NCBI GenBank assembly: GCA_005772955.1
Contig: SXID01000096.1
Span: forward strand, 1-57,351
Direction: 5' to 3'
DNA from: Planctomycetia bacterium
GTDB taxonomy: Bacteria; Planctomycetota; Planctomycetia; Gemmatales; Gemmataceae
DNA: 57,351 nt
Part shown: positions 1 to 8,790 of the stretch, piece after piece
Layout: the number at the start of each line of letters is the position of its first letter
How positions within the stretch are numbered: position 1 is the stretch's first letter
Notes under the pieces: model-generated
Seen by the model: the letters and a program-made list of their open reading frames with translations, nothing else
The model's database searches: none
Told to the model about the DNA's origin: nothing
Position numbers and translations under genes: made by a program

Positions 1-145
1 AATTGCCGTAGGGCTCGTCGCCGAACACGGTGATGTCGAAGAGGTCGGGGCGCAGGCTGAGCACGTCTTCCAGGAATCTCGCCCCGGCCATCCCGTTCCC
101 GATCACGACGAGTTTTGGTCTCTGCGGATTAAGCGCACGAATCAC
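1..145 (-). CDS. nirB: Nitrite reductase large subunit, N-terminal fragment (window edge)
   Basis: Only the first 48 codons are present; the gene runs off the left edge. The fragment has the FAD-binding start of NirB-type NAD(P)H nitrite reductases: a beta strand into the dinucleotide loop VVIGNGMAGARFLEDVL (about residues 14-30), then DITVFGDEP. NirB reduces nitrite to ammonia in the cytoplasm using sirohaem and an Fe-S cluster. The start is GTG at 145-143, sharing GTGA with the stop of the upstream cobA-type gene, which implies translational coupling. That partner makes the sirohaem precursor, which supports NirB over other FAD-dependent reductases. The catalytic half cannot be seen, so a related nitrate/nitrite-associated reductase remains possible. 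Confidence 0.8.
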   Translation of the reverse strand, partial: MIRALNPQRPKLVVIGNGMAGARFLEDVLSLRPDLFDITVFGDEPYGN

Positions 146-915
146 GTGAGAACTCCCGCTTGCGAAGTCGCTTGCGAAGTCGCAAGCGGCTGACACCGGT
201 TCACCACTTCCCCCACCACGAACACCGCCGGCCCCGTGATTCCCGCTGCAACGCAGCCAATATCACTCAAATCGCCAATCAGCACACGTTGCCCGGGCAG
301 CGTGCCGCTTTCGATCACCGCCGCTGGCGTGTCGGGTGACAGCCCACTGTCACTGAGCTTCGCGGCGATCTTCGCGACGTGACGCACCGCCATGTAGAAC
401 ACCAACCCCGGCATCCGCGCGAGCGCTTCCCAGTCGAGCGTGCAGTCGGGCGAATCCGGGTCGTGGTGGCCGGTAACAAGCGCCACGGCTTGGCCCGCGT
501 CGCGGTGCGTGAGCGGGATGCCGGCCGCGGCACACGCTCCCGCGGCGGATGTCACGCCCGGTACGATCTCGAACTTCACCCCGGCTTCCGCGAGGACTTC
601 GGCCTCCTCGCCTCCGCGACCGAACACGCACGGGTCGCCGCACTTCAGTCGGCACACCGACTTGCCTTCGCGGGCGAACCGCACGAGCGCGTCGTTGATC
701 GTTTCTTGTTTCGTGGAGCCGACGCAGTAGCCGCGTTTCCCAACCGAGACGAGTTCCGCGCCCGGCTTGGATTCTTCGAGTAGTTCAGGCGAGATGAGCG
801 CGTCGTGGAGGACGACATCAGCGGATTGGAGAATGCGGAGACCGCGCACGGTGATGAGGTCCGGCGCGCCCGGTCCCGCACCGACAAGGTAAACAACTCC
901 CGCTGACCGACCCAT
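142..915 (-). CDS. cobA: Uroporphyrinogen-III C-methyltransferase (SUMT)
   Basis: A 257-residue protein of normal SUMT length. SUMT transfers two methyls from S-adenosylmethionine to uroporphyrinogen III, giving precorrin-2 for sirohaem or cobalamin. Visible motifs are the N-terminal VYLVGAGPGAPDLITVRG loop, LKCGDPCVFGRGGEE (SAM-binding GDP box) and VPGVTSAAGACAAAGIPLTHR. The reading frame stays open upstream, but the ATG at 915 is chosen because GGAGG lies about 8 nt before it and the SUMT fold starts right there. No CysG oxidase/ferrochelatase domain is fused. The 4-nt overlap with nirB points to sirohaem supply for nitrite assimilation. Confidence 0.93.
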   Translation of the reverse strand: MGRSAGVVYLVGAGPGAPDLITVRGLRILQSADVVLHDALISPELLEESKPGAELVSVGKRGYCVGSTKQETINDALVRFAREGKSVCRLKCGDPCVFGRGGEEAEVLAEAGVKFEIVPGVTSAAGACAAAGIPLTHRDAGQAVALVTGHHDPDSPDCTLDWEALARMPGLVFYMAVRHVAKIAAKLSDSGLSPDTPAAVIESGTLPGQRVLIGDLSDIGCVAAGITGPAVFVVGEVVNRCQPLATSQATSQAGVLT

Positions 916-1483
916 CTGACATCCTCCGGCAATACGTCCCCAACAACGCGTCTGGGAAGAGTCAGCCCGCGCGGAAAGGTGATTCGAGCAATCAGTCCGA
1001 GAGAGTGGTTTGCGGATTGCATTTGGTGTGCCAGACTGTGACTCGCCACAGCCACGGAGCCGAATACGTGGCAAACCACGTTAGATTCTTGCCTGATTAT
1101 CTCGCGAATCACTTCCGTCACGGCTTCGCGCGACATGCCTACCCCGCCCACGGTTCGCGCAAGCGTGCCCCGCAACTGCCCACCGACGGTGCATACGAGC
1201 AGGTGCCGGGTCGGCGGTAGAGACTCTGCGTTCAGTACTGACGTTAGCGAAGATGGAGATCGCGCCGGATCACGGGACCACCGAGATGTGGAAGGTGACC
1301 GTCAACCGTTGTCTCGCGCTGTTCGCGATCGGATGGCCACCGGGAAGTTCCTTGACCGGCAATGCGGACGCAGAGACAAGACCTGTTCCGGCGTTGCTGT
1401 CCGCGCCGGGCTGAAAATGCGTTCGGCGCGGGTGCCGCCGAGGCCACACCCGCGCCGAACCTTGCTTACGCACTCACTCGCGG
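916..1483. other. Gene-poor gap between cobA and the macroglobulin gene
   Basis: I find no supportable gene in these 568 bases. A minus-strand frame is open across roughly 1260-916 and runs on into cobA out of frame. Its product matches no family I recognise and has no convincing start. It could be a decayed gene or chance in GC-rich DNA. No clear promoter or strong hairpin is visible. Confidence 0.5.
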
Positions 1484-4400
1484 TCACTCCTTCGGCACGA
1501 TCTTGATCGCCAGCGGTGGCACCCAACACTTGTGGTCCGCGTTGTAGTACACATACCCGCGACTCGCCGGGCCGCGGTACTCGCCGGGCACGTCGCACAC
1601 CAGGTCGATCGTCAGCACCATCCTCTGCTCCGGGGCCATCTCGCGCCAGTACAGCACCAGTTCGCGTGAACCGCGAAGCTCGAAGAAACTGAGTTGCCCC
1701 TTCTCGCGCAGGTCGGTGAGTTGCTTCATGTCGGTCGGCACCTTCATCCCGGCCGGGATGCCGATGACCGCGACCGTCATGCCCTGCCCGGTCTTCTGGC
1801 GGTTCTCAATCGTCACCGTTAGCGGCACCGTGTCGCCCTCGTTCGCTTCCGCTTTCGCGAGCTTCGTGTCGATCTTCACCTGGCACTTCTCGGCGCTGAT
1901 CGGCGTGAGCGTCGTGTAGGTGTAACTCAGCGCGAACGGGTACGCCTGCTTCGCGTCGGTCACGATCTCCACTTCGGTCGTTTCGCCCGGCTTGAAGATC
2001 GCCTCTGCGTTCGCGATGTCGAGGCCGATCACCTCCACGTCCTTCTCGGTGAACTTCCGCGTCGCAATCACCTTGCCGCCGACCGAGACGTTAATCTCAC
2101 CGCTCTCGGACGGGTGCTTGGTCTTGTTCGCGAACAACGTGAGCGCCTTCAGCGCCATGATGGTCGATTGCGTTGAGCCGAACCCACCGTAGCCACCGCG
2201 CTGTTGCGAAATCCACTTCGTGGATTCCTTGATCGCGGTGCCGTACTTCGGGTGGTTGACGCGGAGCCAGCCGAGGAGCGTGATCGCGGTGGTCTCGATC
2301 TCCAGGTCGCGCCCGCCGGATCGCGTGATGCTCGTCACCGCGCCCGTCACCGCACCGGCCTTCACGTGCTTGTCCTTGAGGCGGTCGAGAAGTTGCTGAG
2401 CGTCTTTCTCGTCGCCGCGCAAGTTCAGCACGTTCGCGACCAGCGCGACGAAGTACGCGTCCTTCCCGCCGACGGAGTTCTCGTCCATCGCCTGCGCCTT
2501 TAGCGCCGCGATCTCCTTCGTCAGATCCAGTTTCTCCAGGTTGTCAGGGTCACTCTCGACCAGCGCCCACACGATGTACGCGTCGGTCGTGTGCTTCGGG
2601 GCGCCGCCGAAGCTGTCGAGCGCCCGCGCGTTCCGCTTGAAGCCGCCCTGCCCGTCGCGACGCGACAGCAGGTACGTCTGCGTCCGCTTGATCATCGCCG
2701 CATCGACCGCGTGAACGCGGGCCATGTCCTTGAACTGGAGCAGGCCGTATGCCGTGAGCGCTTCGTGCTGCTGGTCCGCCCCGCCGAACCACTCGAAGCC
2801 GTGCTTCGTGCTTTGCGGCGTGTCCCGGCACTCGAACGAAACCAACTTCGCGTAGCCCGAATCGAGCAAGCCCTTCGCCCGCTTCGCGGCCTCGGGATTC
2901 GTCTGGTTCGTCTGGTTCATGTAGTCGAGAATCAGCGTGTTCGGGTAGTTCGAGGTGGAGGTCTGCTCGAAGCACCCGGACGGCTCGCGAAGCAATCCGT
3001 CGAGACCCTTCACGAGATCGGACAGCGACGTGGGATACACTTCGAGCCGCACCTTGAGCGTGCCCGGCACCATGTCCTTTGGCAGCACGATTTTACCCGC
3101 GGCGCGGCGTTCGATCATATCGCTGAACGACCCGACGCCCGGGAAGCCGTCGGTCACGATGTTCGTCGTGCGCAGAATGCTGTCCTTCTCGGCACCACTC
3201 GTTCCCGTGACGAGGAGCGAGCCTTCGCCTTGAATCTTGTCCGCCTTCAGGCGAACGATCTTCCGGCCCGAGCGGTTCGGATCGAGGGCGAGCGCGTCCG
3301 CGAAGATACCGTCGGCCTTGAACCCAGTCGCGAGCGTGGTGAACGCGACGCTCCGCTTCTCACCGCTGTCGTTGGTCACGCGCACCGGCACGTCGATGAT
3401 GTCGGTGTGCGAGACTTCCAGCGGCAGTTTCGGATCGACGCTGAACGGCTTGCGTGCCTCGATCATCTTGGTGACCGCGCCGATGCGGCCGTCGAGCGTG
3501 TGCCCGGCGACGAGCACTTCGTATCGCGCGATGTCGTCGGAGAGTTGGAACTCGACGGTGGCCTTGCCGCTTTCGGGTAGCACGAGGACCGGGTGCCAGT
3601 ACACGGTTTCGGTGAAGTCCGAACGCACCTCGCCGAGCGCCGGGTCACGTTGGTGCGCGTACTCGCGCACCACGAACGGCATCACAACCGGCATCGGCAT
3701 ACCGGGGCCAAAGCCGCCCTTACCGGGGAACGGTTCCGGTGCGAGGCCACCCATCGGCCCACCGCCGGGGAACGGCCGACCGGGGCGCCCGGCCTGCGCG
3801 GGTTGCTGCTCCTTCGCGAGTGCGTTCGCGACCCTTGCTTTGTCGCGCTGCATCGCGTCAGCCGGCTCTCGCTTCACGTTCTCGGCGAGTTTGTTGACTT
3901 GATTGAACCTCCCGTCGGCGGGCTTCGCTTCCCCCCTCGCATCCGCCTTCGGTCGCGGCACGGCCACTCCGGGCGCCATCGGCGCTCGCGGAGCGGCGGC
4001 ATCCATCACGACGCGTTCGTCCAGTTCCCGCTCTGCGCCCTCTCCGCGGGCCGCTTCCGCGTTCGGAGCCTCCTTGCGCGCCGCGAACATCTGCGCGCCG
4101 CGGGGCTTCGGGGCGAGTTCGTCCCACGCGACTTCGGCGGCTTGCGTGCCACGCGTCATTACGATCGCGCCGAGCGCACACGCACCGAGGACGAACAGCG
4201 CGACCGAACCGAGGTAGAACGGCCGACGCGAGCCGCCGGGCTTCTGCGATGCGAGCGACAGCCCGCTGATGCCCAGCCCGATCAAACACACCATCAGCGC
4301 GGGCAGCGCCCACGACTGAATCCGCCGCGACCGCGTCTCGTAGCGGTACAGTTCGGCCGCGGTTTCGGTGTGCTGCTTGTTCGCGGCGTCGAACACGGTC

Positions 4401-6934
4401 TTCGCGGTCGCGACCTCACCCGCCAAGCCCGGCCCCTGCGCAACGCTCAGTGCGTTCCAGTCGGTCTGCGCGACTGACAGCGCGATCGTCGTCTGCTCCA
4501 TCTTCGGCCGGTACTCTGCGTTGATCCGCTGTTCTTCGAGTTGGTACAGCGCGAACGGCGCGGATGTGCGCTGACCGTGCGCGACGAGCATCTTCTCGAC
4601 GTCCACCTTGTCGTTCGGGTTGCCCGGCGTGCCGGTCTGCTCCGCGAACCGCCGCCAGCCCTGTGTGCCGAGCAAGAGATCAAGCGCAACGCCGGCTCGT
4701 GGGTGATCCGTGAGCAAGAAGTCCGCGTGTTCGAGTTCGGCCGGGTGCTTGATCTCGCCCGACAGCATGAAGTGCGTCGGCATCAGTCGGTCGGTCTTGT
4801 TATCGGCCATCGTGATGACGCTTCGATTCACGACACCAACGAGCAGCACCGCGGGCGTCGGCTTCTCCTTCTCGTTGAACGCGGAGAGTTCGAGCTTCAC
4901 CTTGCCGCTCGGCGTGTAACCCGACTTGTCAGGGCTGATGTTCAGCATGAGTTGCGACGCCGACTTGCGGTACACGAGCCGTTCCGCGAGCGGAATCAGG
5001 TTTGCGGCACCGGGCGCGCCGCCCTTCGGTTCCTCGAACACGGTGACGCGAGTCACGCCGCCAACCGCCTCGTCGCCCGCAAGGCCGATTTCGACCGGCT
5101 TGCCGGCCTCAACGTCGAGTTTCTGGTGCGCGATCAAGCGACCGCGAGCGTATGCGCCGACGTGCAACGTCTTCGGCTTCGCCGTTTGCAAGCGAACGCG
5201 AATCGTCGCGCCCTGCGCGGTCACCGTGTCAAGCGAAGTGATCGCCACGCCGTCGGCCTTCGCAGGCGGCAGCGGGAACCCTTCCGGCGTGGGCGGGACG
5301 ATGCCGGTTGGTGAACTGAGTTTGAGGAAGTACTTCGCACCGGCCTTCGGCGTGAGCGTGAAACTCCCGTGCCCGCGATTCACGCCGGGGTTCTCGGCGT
5401 CGGTCTCGGTCTTGATGTCAGCGACGACGGTGTTCGTGCCGTCGGTGATGACACCCTTCACGTCGGCCGGCTTGTTGATCGGCGTGCGCACCTGGAAGTA
5501 CACGCGTCCGGGGACGCCATCGATCAACTCGCCGCCTTCGGGGAAGAACTCGACGCGAAGGTTCTTCGTGACGAGCGGAATCGGGCGCAGGATGTTCTCG
5601 AGGTCGCTGCCGTCCTCGATGGTCACGCTCAGCGTCGCGTTCGGCGGCGTGTCTTTCTGTGCCTTCTCGAAGATGTCCATCGGCACATTGAACCGGACGT
5701 TGAGAACCGCCTTGCCGGTGCCCGGCTCGACGGTGAGCGCGAGCTTTTCGTTCTTCTGGTCGGGGAAGGGTTTGCCGTCCACGCTCGCGACGACTTGCGC
5801 GGTGGCGTTCTTCATCGGTCCGCCCGCGGTGCGTGACACCTCGATGCGTGCCTGCACCACATCGCCGGGGCCGTAAGACTTGCCATCGAACTCGAGCTTC
5901 TTCTCGAACGTGTCCGGCACGTAGCGGTTCACGATGAACTTGCGCGTTTCGAGCAGCGTGCCTTCGGGCTTCTCGCTGGTCACTTCGTAGAGGTCGAGTT
6001 TGTACTCGCCGCCCGACGCGTTGGCCGGGATCGTGTATTCGCCCACGCCGATGCCGCGGAGGGGCTTCTTGTCAGGCCCCATCACCGGTTGCAGGTCGCG
6101 CAACAGCCGCCCGTTGCCCACGTCGAGTTGAGTGACGGCGTCGCCGGAGTCGCGCAGGCTGAACCGGAGGTGCTGATCGTTCGTCGGCGGCAAAAGCGTG
6201 GAGCGTTCCAGCGTGAGCGAGCGGAACCGGATCGTCTCGCCCGGCTTGTAAAGCGGCTTGTCGGTCTGGAGGTGCGTGATGTACACCGGGCGCGCGAGCG
6301 GGATGCGTTCGGCCAGCACGCTCGTGCGGTTGTCGTCGGTGAACGCGACCACTTCGAGGAACAGGTCGGTTCCGGGCTTTACCTTCTCCCAGAACTTCGC
6401 GGTGAGTACGAGCGGGGTCGCGTCCGTGGGGTTGTTGTGCGTGTCGCGGAGGAGTTCGGCCCCGTTCGCGTCCTTCACCGCGATTTCCAGTTTGGTGGCC
6501 TTCACCACCTTACCGTCGCGCTGAAGGGCTTCGATTTGCCACGTGTTCGGCGCACCCGGTTGAACCCGCGCCGGGCCGGTGAGCCGCACGGTGAAGTTCT
6601 TCTCTTCGAGGATCTTCCGCGCCGCGGCCATCTCGGCCCGATACTTGATGCCGATGGTTTGCTCCGCGTCCGTGGCGTCTTTCATCGCCTTCTGCGCGGC
6701 GTCCTGTGCGGCCTTGTGTTCCGCTTGCAGCCGGTCGTACTCGCCTTTCGCGTTCGTCAGTGCAGTCTGCTTCGCCTTCGCGTCGCGTGACTTCTCGACC
6801 CAGTTGACGACCTGATACCCCGCCGGGATGCTCAGGAACAACACGAGAATGATGCCCACCGCGCGCCAGTTGGTGGGGTGGTTCGTCTCGGCTTCCGGCT
6901 TCTGCCCCGGTGACGGGTCACGGTTGTCGGACAT
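1484..6934 (-). CDS. Membrane-anchored alpha-2-macroglobulin family protein with CFEQ thioester motif
   Basis: About 1816 residues. The ATG at 6934 is preferred over upstream in-frame codons because GGGAGA precedes it and an N-terminal membrane helix follows (about residues 24-44). Next come a short coiled coil (about 48-90), a long series of beta-rich macroglobulin-like domains, two more hydrophobic helices (about 873-893 and 903-925), and a Pro/Gly/Ala/Arg-rich stretch. The A2M domain (YWHPVLVLPESGKATVEF, about 1112) follows, then the thioester region with SGCFEQTS, its Cys near residue 1322. Family members trap attacking proteases through a Cys-Gln thioester at the cell envelope. Cys and Gln are kept, but the usual CGEQ or CLEQ reads CFEQ. 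A penicillin-binding protein 1C partner, common beside bacterial A2M genes, is absent. Confidence 0.92.
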   Translation of the reverse strand: MSDNRDPSPGQKPEAETNHPTNWRAVGIILVLFLSIPAGYQVVNWVEKSRDAKAKQTALTNAKGEYDRLQAEHKAAQDAAQKAMKDATDAEQTIGIKYRAEMAAARKILEEKNFTVRLTGPARVQPGAPNTWQIEALQRDGKVVKATKLEIAVKDANGAELLRDTHNNPTDATPLVLTAKFWEKVKPGTDLFLEVVAFTDDNRTSVLAERIPLARPVYITHLQTDKPLYKPGETIRFRSLTLERSTLLPPTNDQHLRFSLRDSGDAVTQLDVGNGRLLRDLQPVMGPDKKPLRGIGVGEYTIPANASGGEYKLDLYEVTSEKPEGTLLETRKFIVNRYVPDTFEKKLEFDGKSYGPGDVVQARIEVSRTAGGPMKNATAQVVASVDGKPFPDQKNEKLALTVEPGTGKAVLNVRFNVPMDIFEKAQKDTPPNATLSVTIEDGSDLENILRPIPLVTKNLRVEFFPEGGELIDGVPGRVYFQVRTPINKPADVKGVITDGTNTVVADIKTETDAENPGVNRGHGSFTLTPKAGAKYFLKLSSPTGIVPPTPEGFPLPPAKADGVAITSLDTVTAQGATIRVRLQTAKPKTLHVGAYARGRLIAHQKLDVEAGKPVEIGLAGDEAVGGVTRVTVFEEPKGGAPGAANLIPLAERLVYRKSASQLMLNISPDKSGYTPSGKVKLELSAFNEKEKPTPAVLLVGVVNRSVITMADNKTDRLMPTHFMLSGEIKHPAELEHADFLLTDHPRAGVALDLLLGTQGWRRFAEQTGTPGNPNDKVDVEKMLVAHGQRTSAPFALYQLEEQRINAEYRPKMEQTTIALSVAQTDWNALSVAQGPGLAGEVATAKTVFDAANKQHTETAAELYRYETRSRRIQSWALPALMVCLIGLGISGLSLASQKPGGSRRPFYLGSVALFVLGACALGAIVMTRGTQAAEVAWDELAPKPRGAQMFAARKEAPNAEAARGEGAERELDERVVMDAAAPRAPMAPGVAVPRPKADARGEAKPADGRFNQVNKLAENVKREPADAMQRDKARVANALAKEQQPAQAGRPGRPFPGGGPMGGLAPEPFPGKGGFGPGMPMPVVMPFVVREYAHQRDPALGEVRSDFTETVYWHPVLVLPESGKATVEFQLSDDIARYEVLVAGHTLDGRIGAVTKMIEARKPFSVDPKLPLEVSHTDIIDVPVRVTNDSGEKRSVAFTTLATGFKADGIFADALALDPNRSGRKIVRLKADKIQGEGSLLVTGTSGAEKDSILRTTNIVTDGFPGVGSFSDMIERRAAGKIVLPKDMVPGTLKVRLEVYPTSLSDLVKGLDGLLREPSGCFEQTSTSNYPNTLILDYMNQTNQTNPEAAKRAKGLLDSGYAKLVSFECRDTPQSTKHGFEWFGGADQQHEALTAYGLLQFKDMARVHAVDAAMIKRTQTYLLSRRDGQGGFKRNARALDSFGGAPKHTTDAYIVWALVESDPDNLEKLDLTKEIAALKAQAMDENSVGGKDAYFVALVANVLNLRGDEKDAQQLLDRLKDKHVKAGAVTGAVTSITRSGGRDLEIETTAITLLGWLRVNHPKYGTAIKESTKWISQQRGGYGGFGSTQSTIMALKALTLFANKTKHPSESGEINVSVGGKVIATRKFTEKDVEVIGLDIANAEAIFKPGETTEVEIVTDAKQAYPFALSYTYTTLTPISAEKCQVKIDTKLAKAEANEGDTVPLTVTIENRQKTGQGMTVAVIGIPAGMKVPTDMKQLTDLREKGQLSFFELRGSRELVLYWREMAPEQRMVLTIDLVCDVPGEYRGPASRGYVYYNADHKCWVPPLAIKIVPKE

Positions 6935-7366
6935 GGTAATTCTCCCGCGATGGACGTGGTCGAAGTGTTGGGCACAACGGAACGAGTACGCTACTCGCGC
7001 CAATGCTACCTGATCCATTCGACGTGTGACAGGCGCAGTTCGTTTGGGTGCGCGCGGAAAATAGCGCGAAACAATTCGCTCGCGCGTCTGACTGTTTTTG
7101 GGTTTCTGCGCTCGGCGCAGCGCCGCCTCTGTTACAATTCGAACAGTGTCCTTTCCCGGAGTGGTTTCGCGATCTGTCCGATCGTGCCCACTCACAACAC
7201 TGGCGCCTCACATGGGGCGGCCACTTTCACCCGAATCCCGTCAGTTTGGTTCGATCCGCAGGCATCTCCTTGCGGCTCCGAATCCGGTCGCTCACACGAC
7301 GGGGCGGTGCGGGTCTTCAAGTCCCCTCGTGCCGGGTTGAAAGCCTCTCTCACGGAGGTTTCGAGC
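6935..7366. other. Divergent intergenic region
   Basis: This 432-base gap separates the divergent macroglobulin and Uma2-like genes. I see no coding sequence in it. It holds one extended -10-like element on the plus strand (7130-7138), listed separately. Reading frames extend through it from both sides, but neither shows family similarity. Confidence 0.5.
7130..7138 (+). promoter_or_regulatory. Candidate extended -10 promoter element
   Basis: TGTTACAAT fits an extended -10 (TGnTATAAT-like). No good -35 is visible at 17 nt spacing. It points toward the Uma2-like gene about 230 nt downstream. Confidence 0.3.
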
Positions 7367-7840
7367 ATGTCCACCACCGTATTGCCCGCCCACCGTTCGC
7401 TCGCGGCGACTTCGCAACGCATGGCCGAGAACTGGCTCCGCAACGTCTTTTCGCCGGACCTGTACACCGTACTCGCTCGCGACCCGAAGACTGTGGTGCC
7501 CGACGGCGACTACACGCCCGACATCACGGTTGTTCGCGCCAAACCCAAGACCGACGCGGAGCGCCTTCCGGTTCTGGTGATCGACATTGAAGACGCCGAC
7601 GCCGCCTACGACCTCGCGGAGCAGGCGGGCCGGACCGCTGCCACGGGCGTGACCGAGTACTGGGTGCTCGACGTGATCGCGCGCAAGTTGCACATCTGCC
7701 GCGACCCGCGGCCCGACGCGGACGCACCGCACGGGTTCTGCTACAAACAGGTTCGGGTCTGCTCGCCGAACGCGCTGGTCGCCCCGCAGGTCGCGGAACT
7801 TCACCTCGCGCAAGTAATCGACCTGCTGCCGCGGGAGTAA
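7367..7840 (+). CDS. Uma2-like (DUF820) PD-(D/E)XK fold protein
   Basis: A 157-residue protein with a good ribosome site (GGAGG about 9 nt before ATG 7367). It carries the Uma2/DUF820 landmarks: PDITVV near residue 46, an acidic LVIDIED strand, and GVTEYWVLD near residue 102 (the usual GxxEYWxxD). The fold is that of restriction-type nucleases, and the family is greatly expanded in planctomycetes and cyanobacteria with no agreed function. The catalytic Lys normally found just before the GxxEYW helix is not obvious here (EQAGRTAATG), so nuclease activity is doubtful. The membership call is by motif only. Confidence 0.7.
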   Translation: MSTTVLPAHRSLAATSQRMAENWLRNVFSPDLYTVLARDPKTVVPDGDYTPDITVVRAKPKTDAERLPVLVIDIEDADAAYDLAEQAGRTAATGVTEYWVLDVIARKLHICRDPRPDADAPHGFCYKQVRVCSPNALVAPQVAELHLAQVIDLLPRE

Positions 7841-7937
7841 ATCGCGAATCCCAGAATCGGAACAACAAAGCCCAATAAAACCCAAGACGCGCGGTGTTTG
7901 GCTCTAAGATTTGTTGTTTGGTTTTTGGGATGTATTC

Positions 7938-8657
7938 ATGAACGAAGACGAGTGGCTAACCGGGACCGACTTCAGCACTCACGTGCGGTATATCCTCGAC
8001 TACCTCTCCCCGCGCCGCCAGCGCCTGCTGGCGGTCGCGTTCTGCCGCGCTGTCAGCGACCTCTTCGATCACCCGGACCTGACCGACGCGCTCGACGTGA
8101 TCGATCGCTACGCCGACAGCCGAACCCCCGACGACACGATGGAGAACGCCCGCTGGCGGTGCCGCGCCGTCGCGCAGGAGGCGTACGAGGCTTACCGCGC
8201 GTCGAGCGAACATCCCGCCCTCGATATTGATATGGCCGCGAGGCTACGTTCCGAGTTCGCTTGGGCTGTGTCGTTCGCCGCGACAAGGCCGCTGCCGCTG
8301 GAAATGGTTGGCACGCGAGTACTCGACGCCGCAGTCCAGGCGCACACGGGGACCTTCGAGTTGGTGCCCGCTCCGACACCCGCGACCGCGGTGCAACACC
8401 TCGTAATGCGAGCGACGGTGTGGGAAGTGGCCGGCAACCCGTTCCGCGAACCGCACTTCTCCCCGGAGTGGCGCACGGACACCGTGGTGTCGCTCGCTCG
8501 CCAGGTGTACGATTTGCGAGAGTTCAGCGCGATGCCGATCCTCGCGGACGCCCTTCAAGACGCCGGGTGTGACAACGAAGAGTTACTCGCCCACTGCCGA
8601 GGTGAGAGGACGCACGTTCGCGGGTGTTGGGTGCTGGATTTGGTGTTGGAAAAGTAG
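7938..8657 (+). CDS. Planctomycete-specific hypothetical protein
   Basis: A 239-residue, probably alpha-helical, soluble protein with no signal peptide. The ATG at 7938 follows a weak GGGA site and begins MNEDEWL, which resembles the start of a large Gemmata-type family that I recognise only by pattern: a short acidic WL segment, then a basic RRQRLLAVAFCRAV helix. The C-terminus, ILADALQDAGCDNEELLAHC and a final HVRGCWVLDLVL, is also typical of that family. Function is unknown. These proteins are usually found in many scattered copies per genome. It lies 97 nt after the Uma2-like gene and may be co-transcribed with it. Confidence 0.7.
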   Translation: MNEDEWLTGTDFSTHVRYILDYLSPRRQRLLAVAFCRAVSDLFDHPDLTDALDVIDRYADSRTPDDTMENARWRCRAVAQEAYEAYRASSEHPALDIDMAARLRSEFAWAVSFAATRPLPLEMVGTRVLDAAVQAHTGTFELVPAPTPATAVQHLVMRATVWEVAGNPFREPHFSPEWRTDTVVSLARQVYDLREFSAMPILADALQDAGCDNEELLAHCRGERTHVRGCWVLDLVLEK

Positions 8658-8710
8658 GCTCTACACCCGAGTGTCGAGAACCTCAGGTGGGGTGTGGTCG
8701 GTTACTCGCG

Positions 8711-8719
8711 TGTTACACT
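8711..8719 (+). promoter_or_regulatory. Candidate extended -10 promoter element
   Basis: TGTTACACT lies about 72 nt upstream of the cytochrome-WD40 gene and matches an extended -10. It resembles the element at 7130-7138. No clear -35 is seen. Confidence 0.3.
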
Positions 8720-8790
8720 CGCGTTGTAGCAATCGTCCGACATTTCTGATACGTCGGATAGGTGACGCTCCGCGCTCACGGGAAGACGAT

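Noticed and set aside
645-1260. Minus-strand open frame upstream of and overlapping cobA
   Set aside because: Its product matches no family I know, overlaps cobA by about 270 nt out of frame, and lacks a convincing start or ribosome site.
2591-3580. Long plus-strand frames antisense to the macroglobulin gene
   Set aside because: High-GC shadow of the real gene: Arg/Ala/Val-rich, no motif, codon third positions are wrong for this genome.
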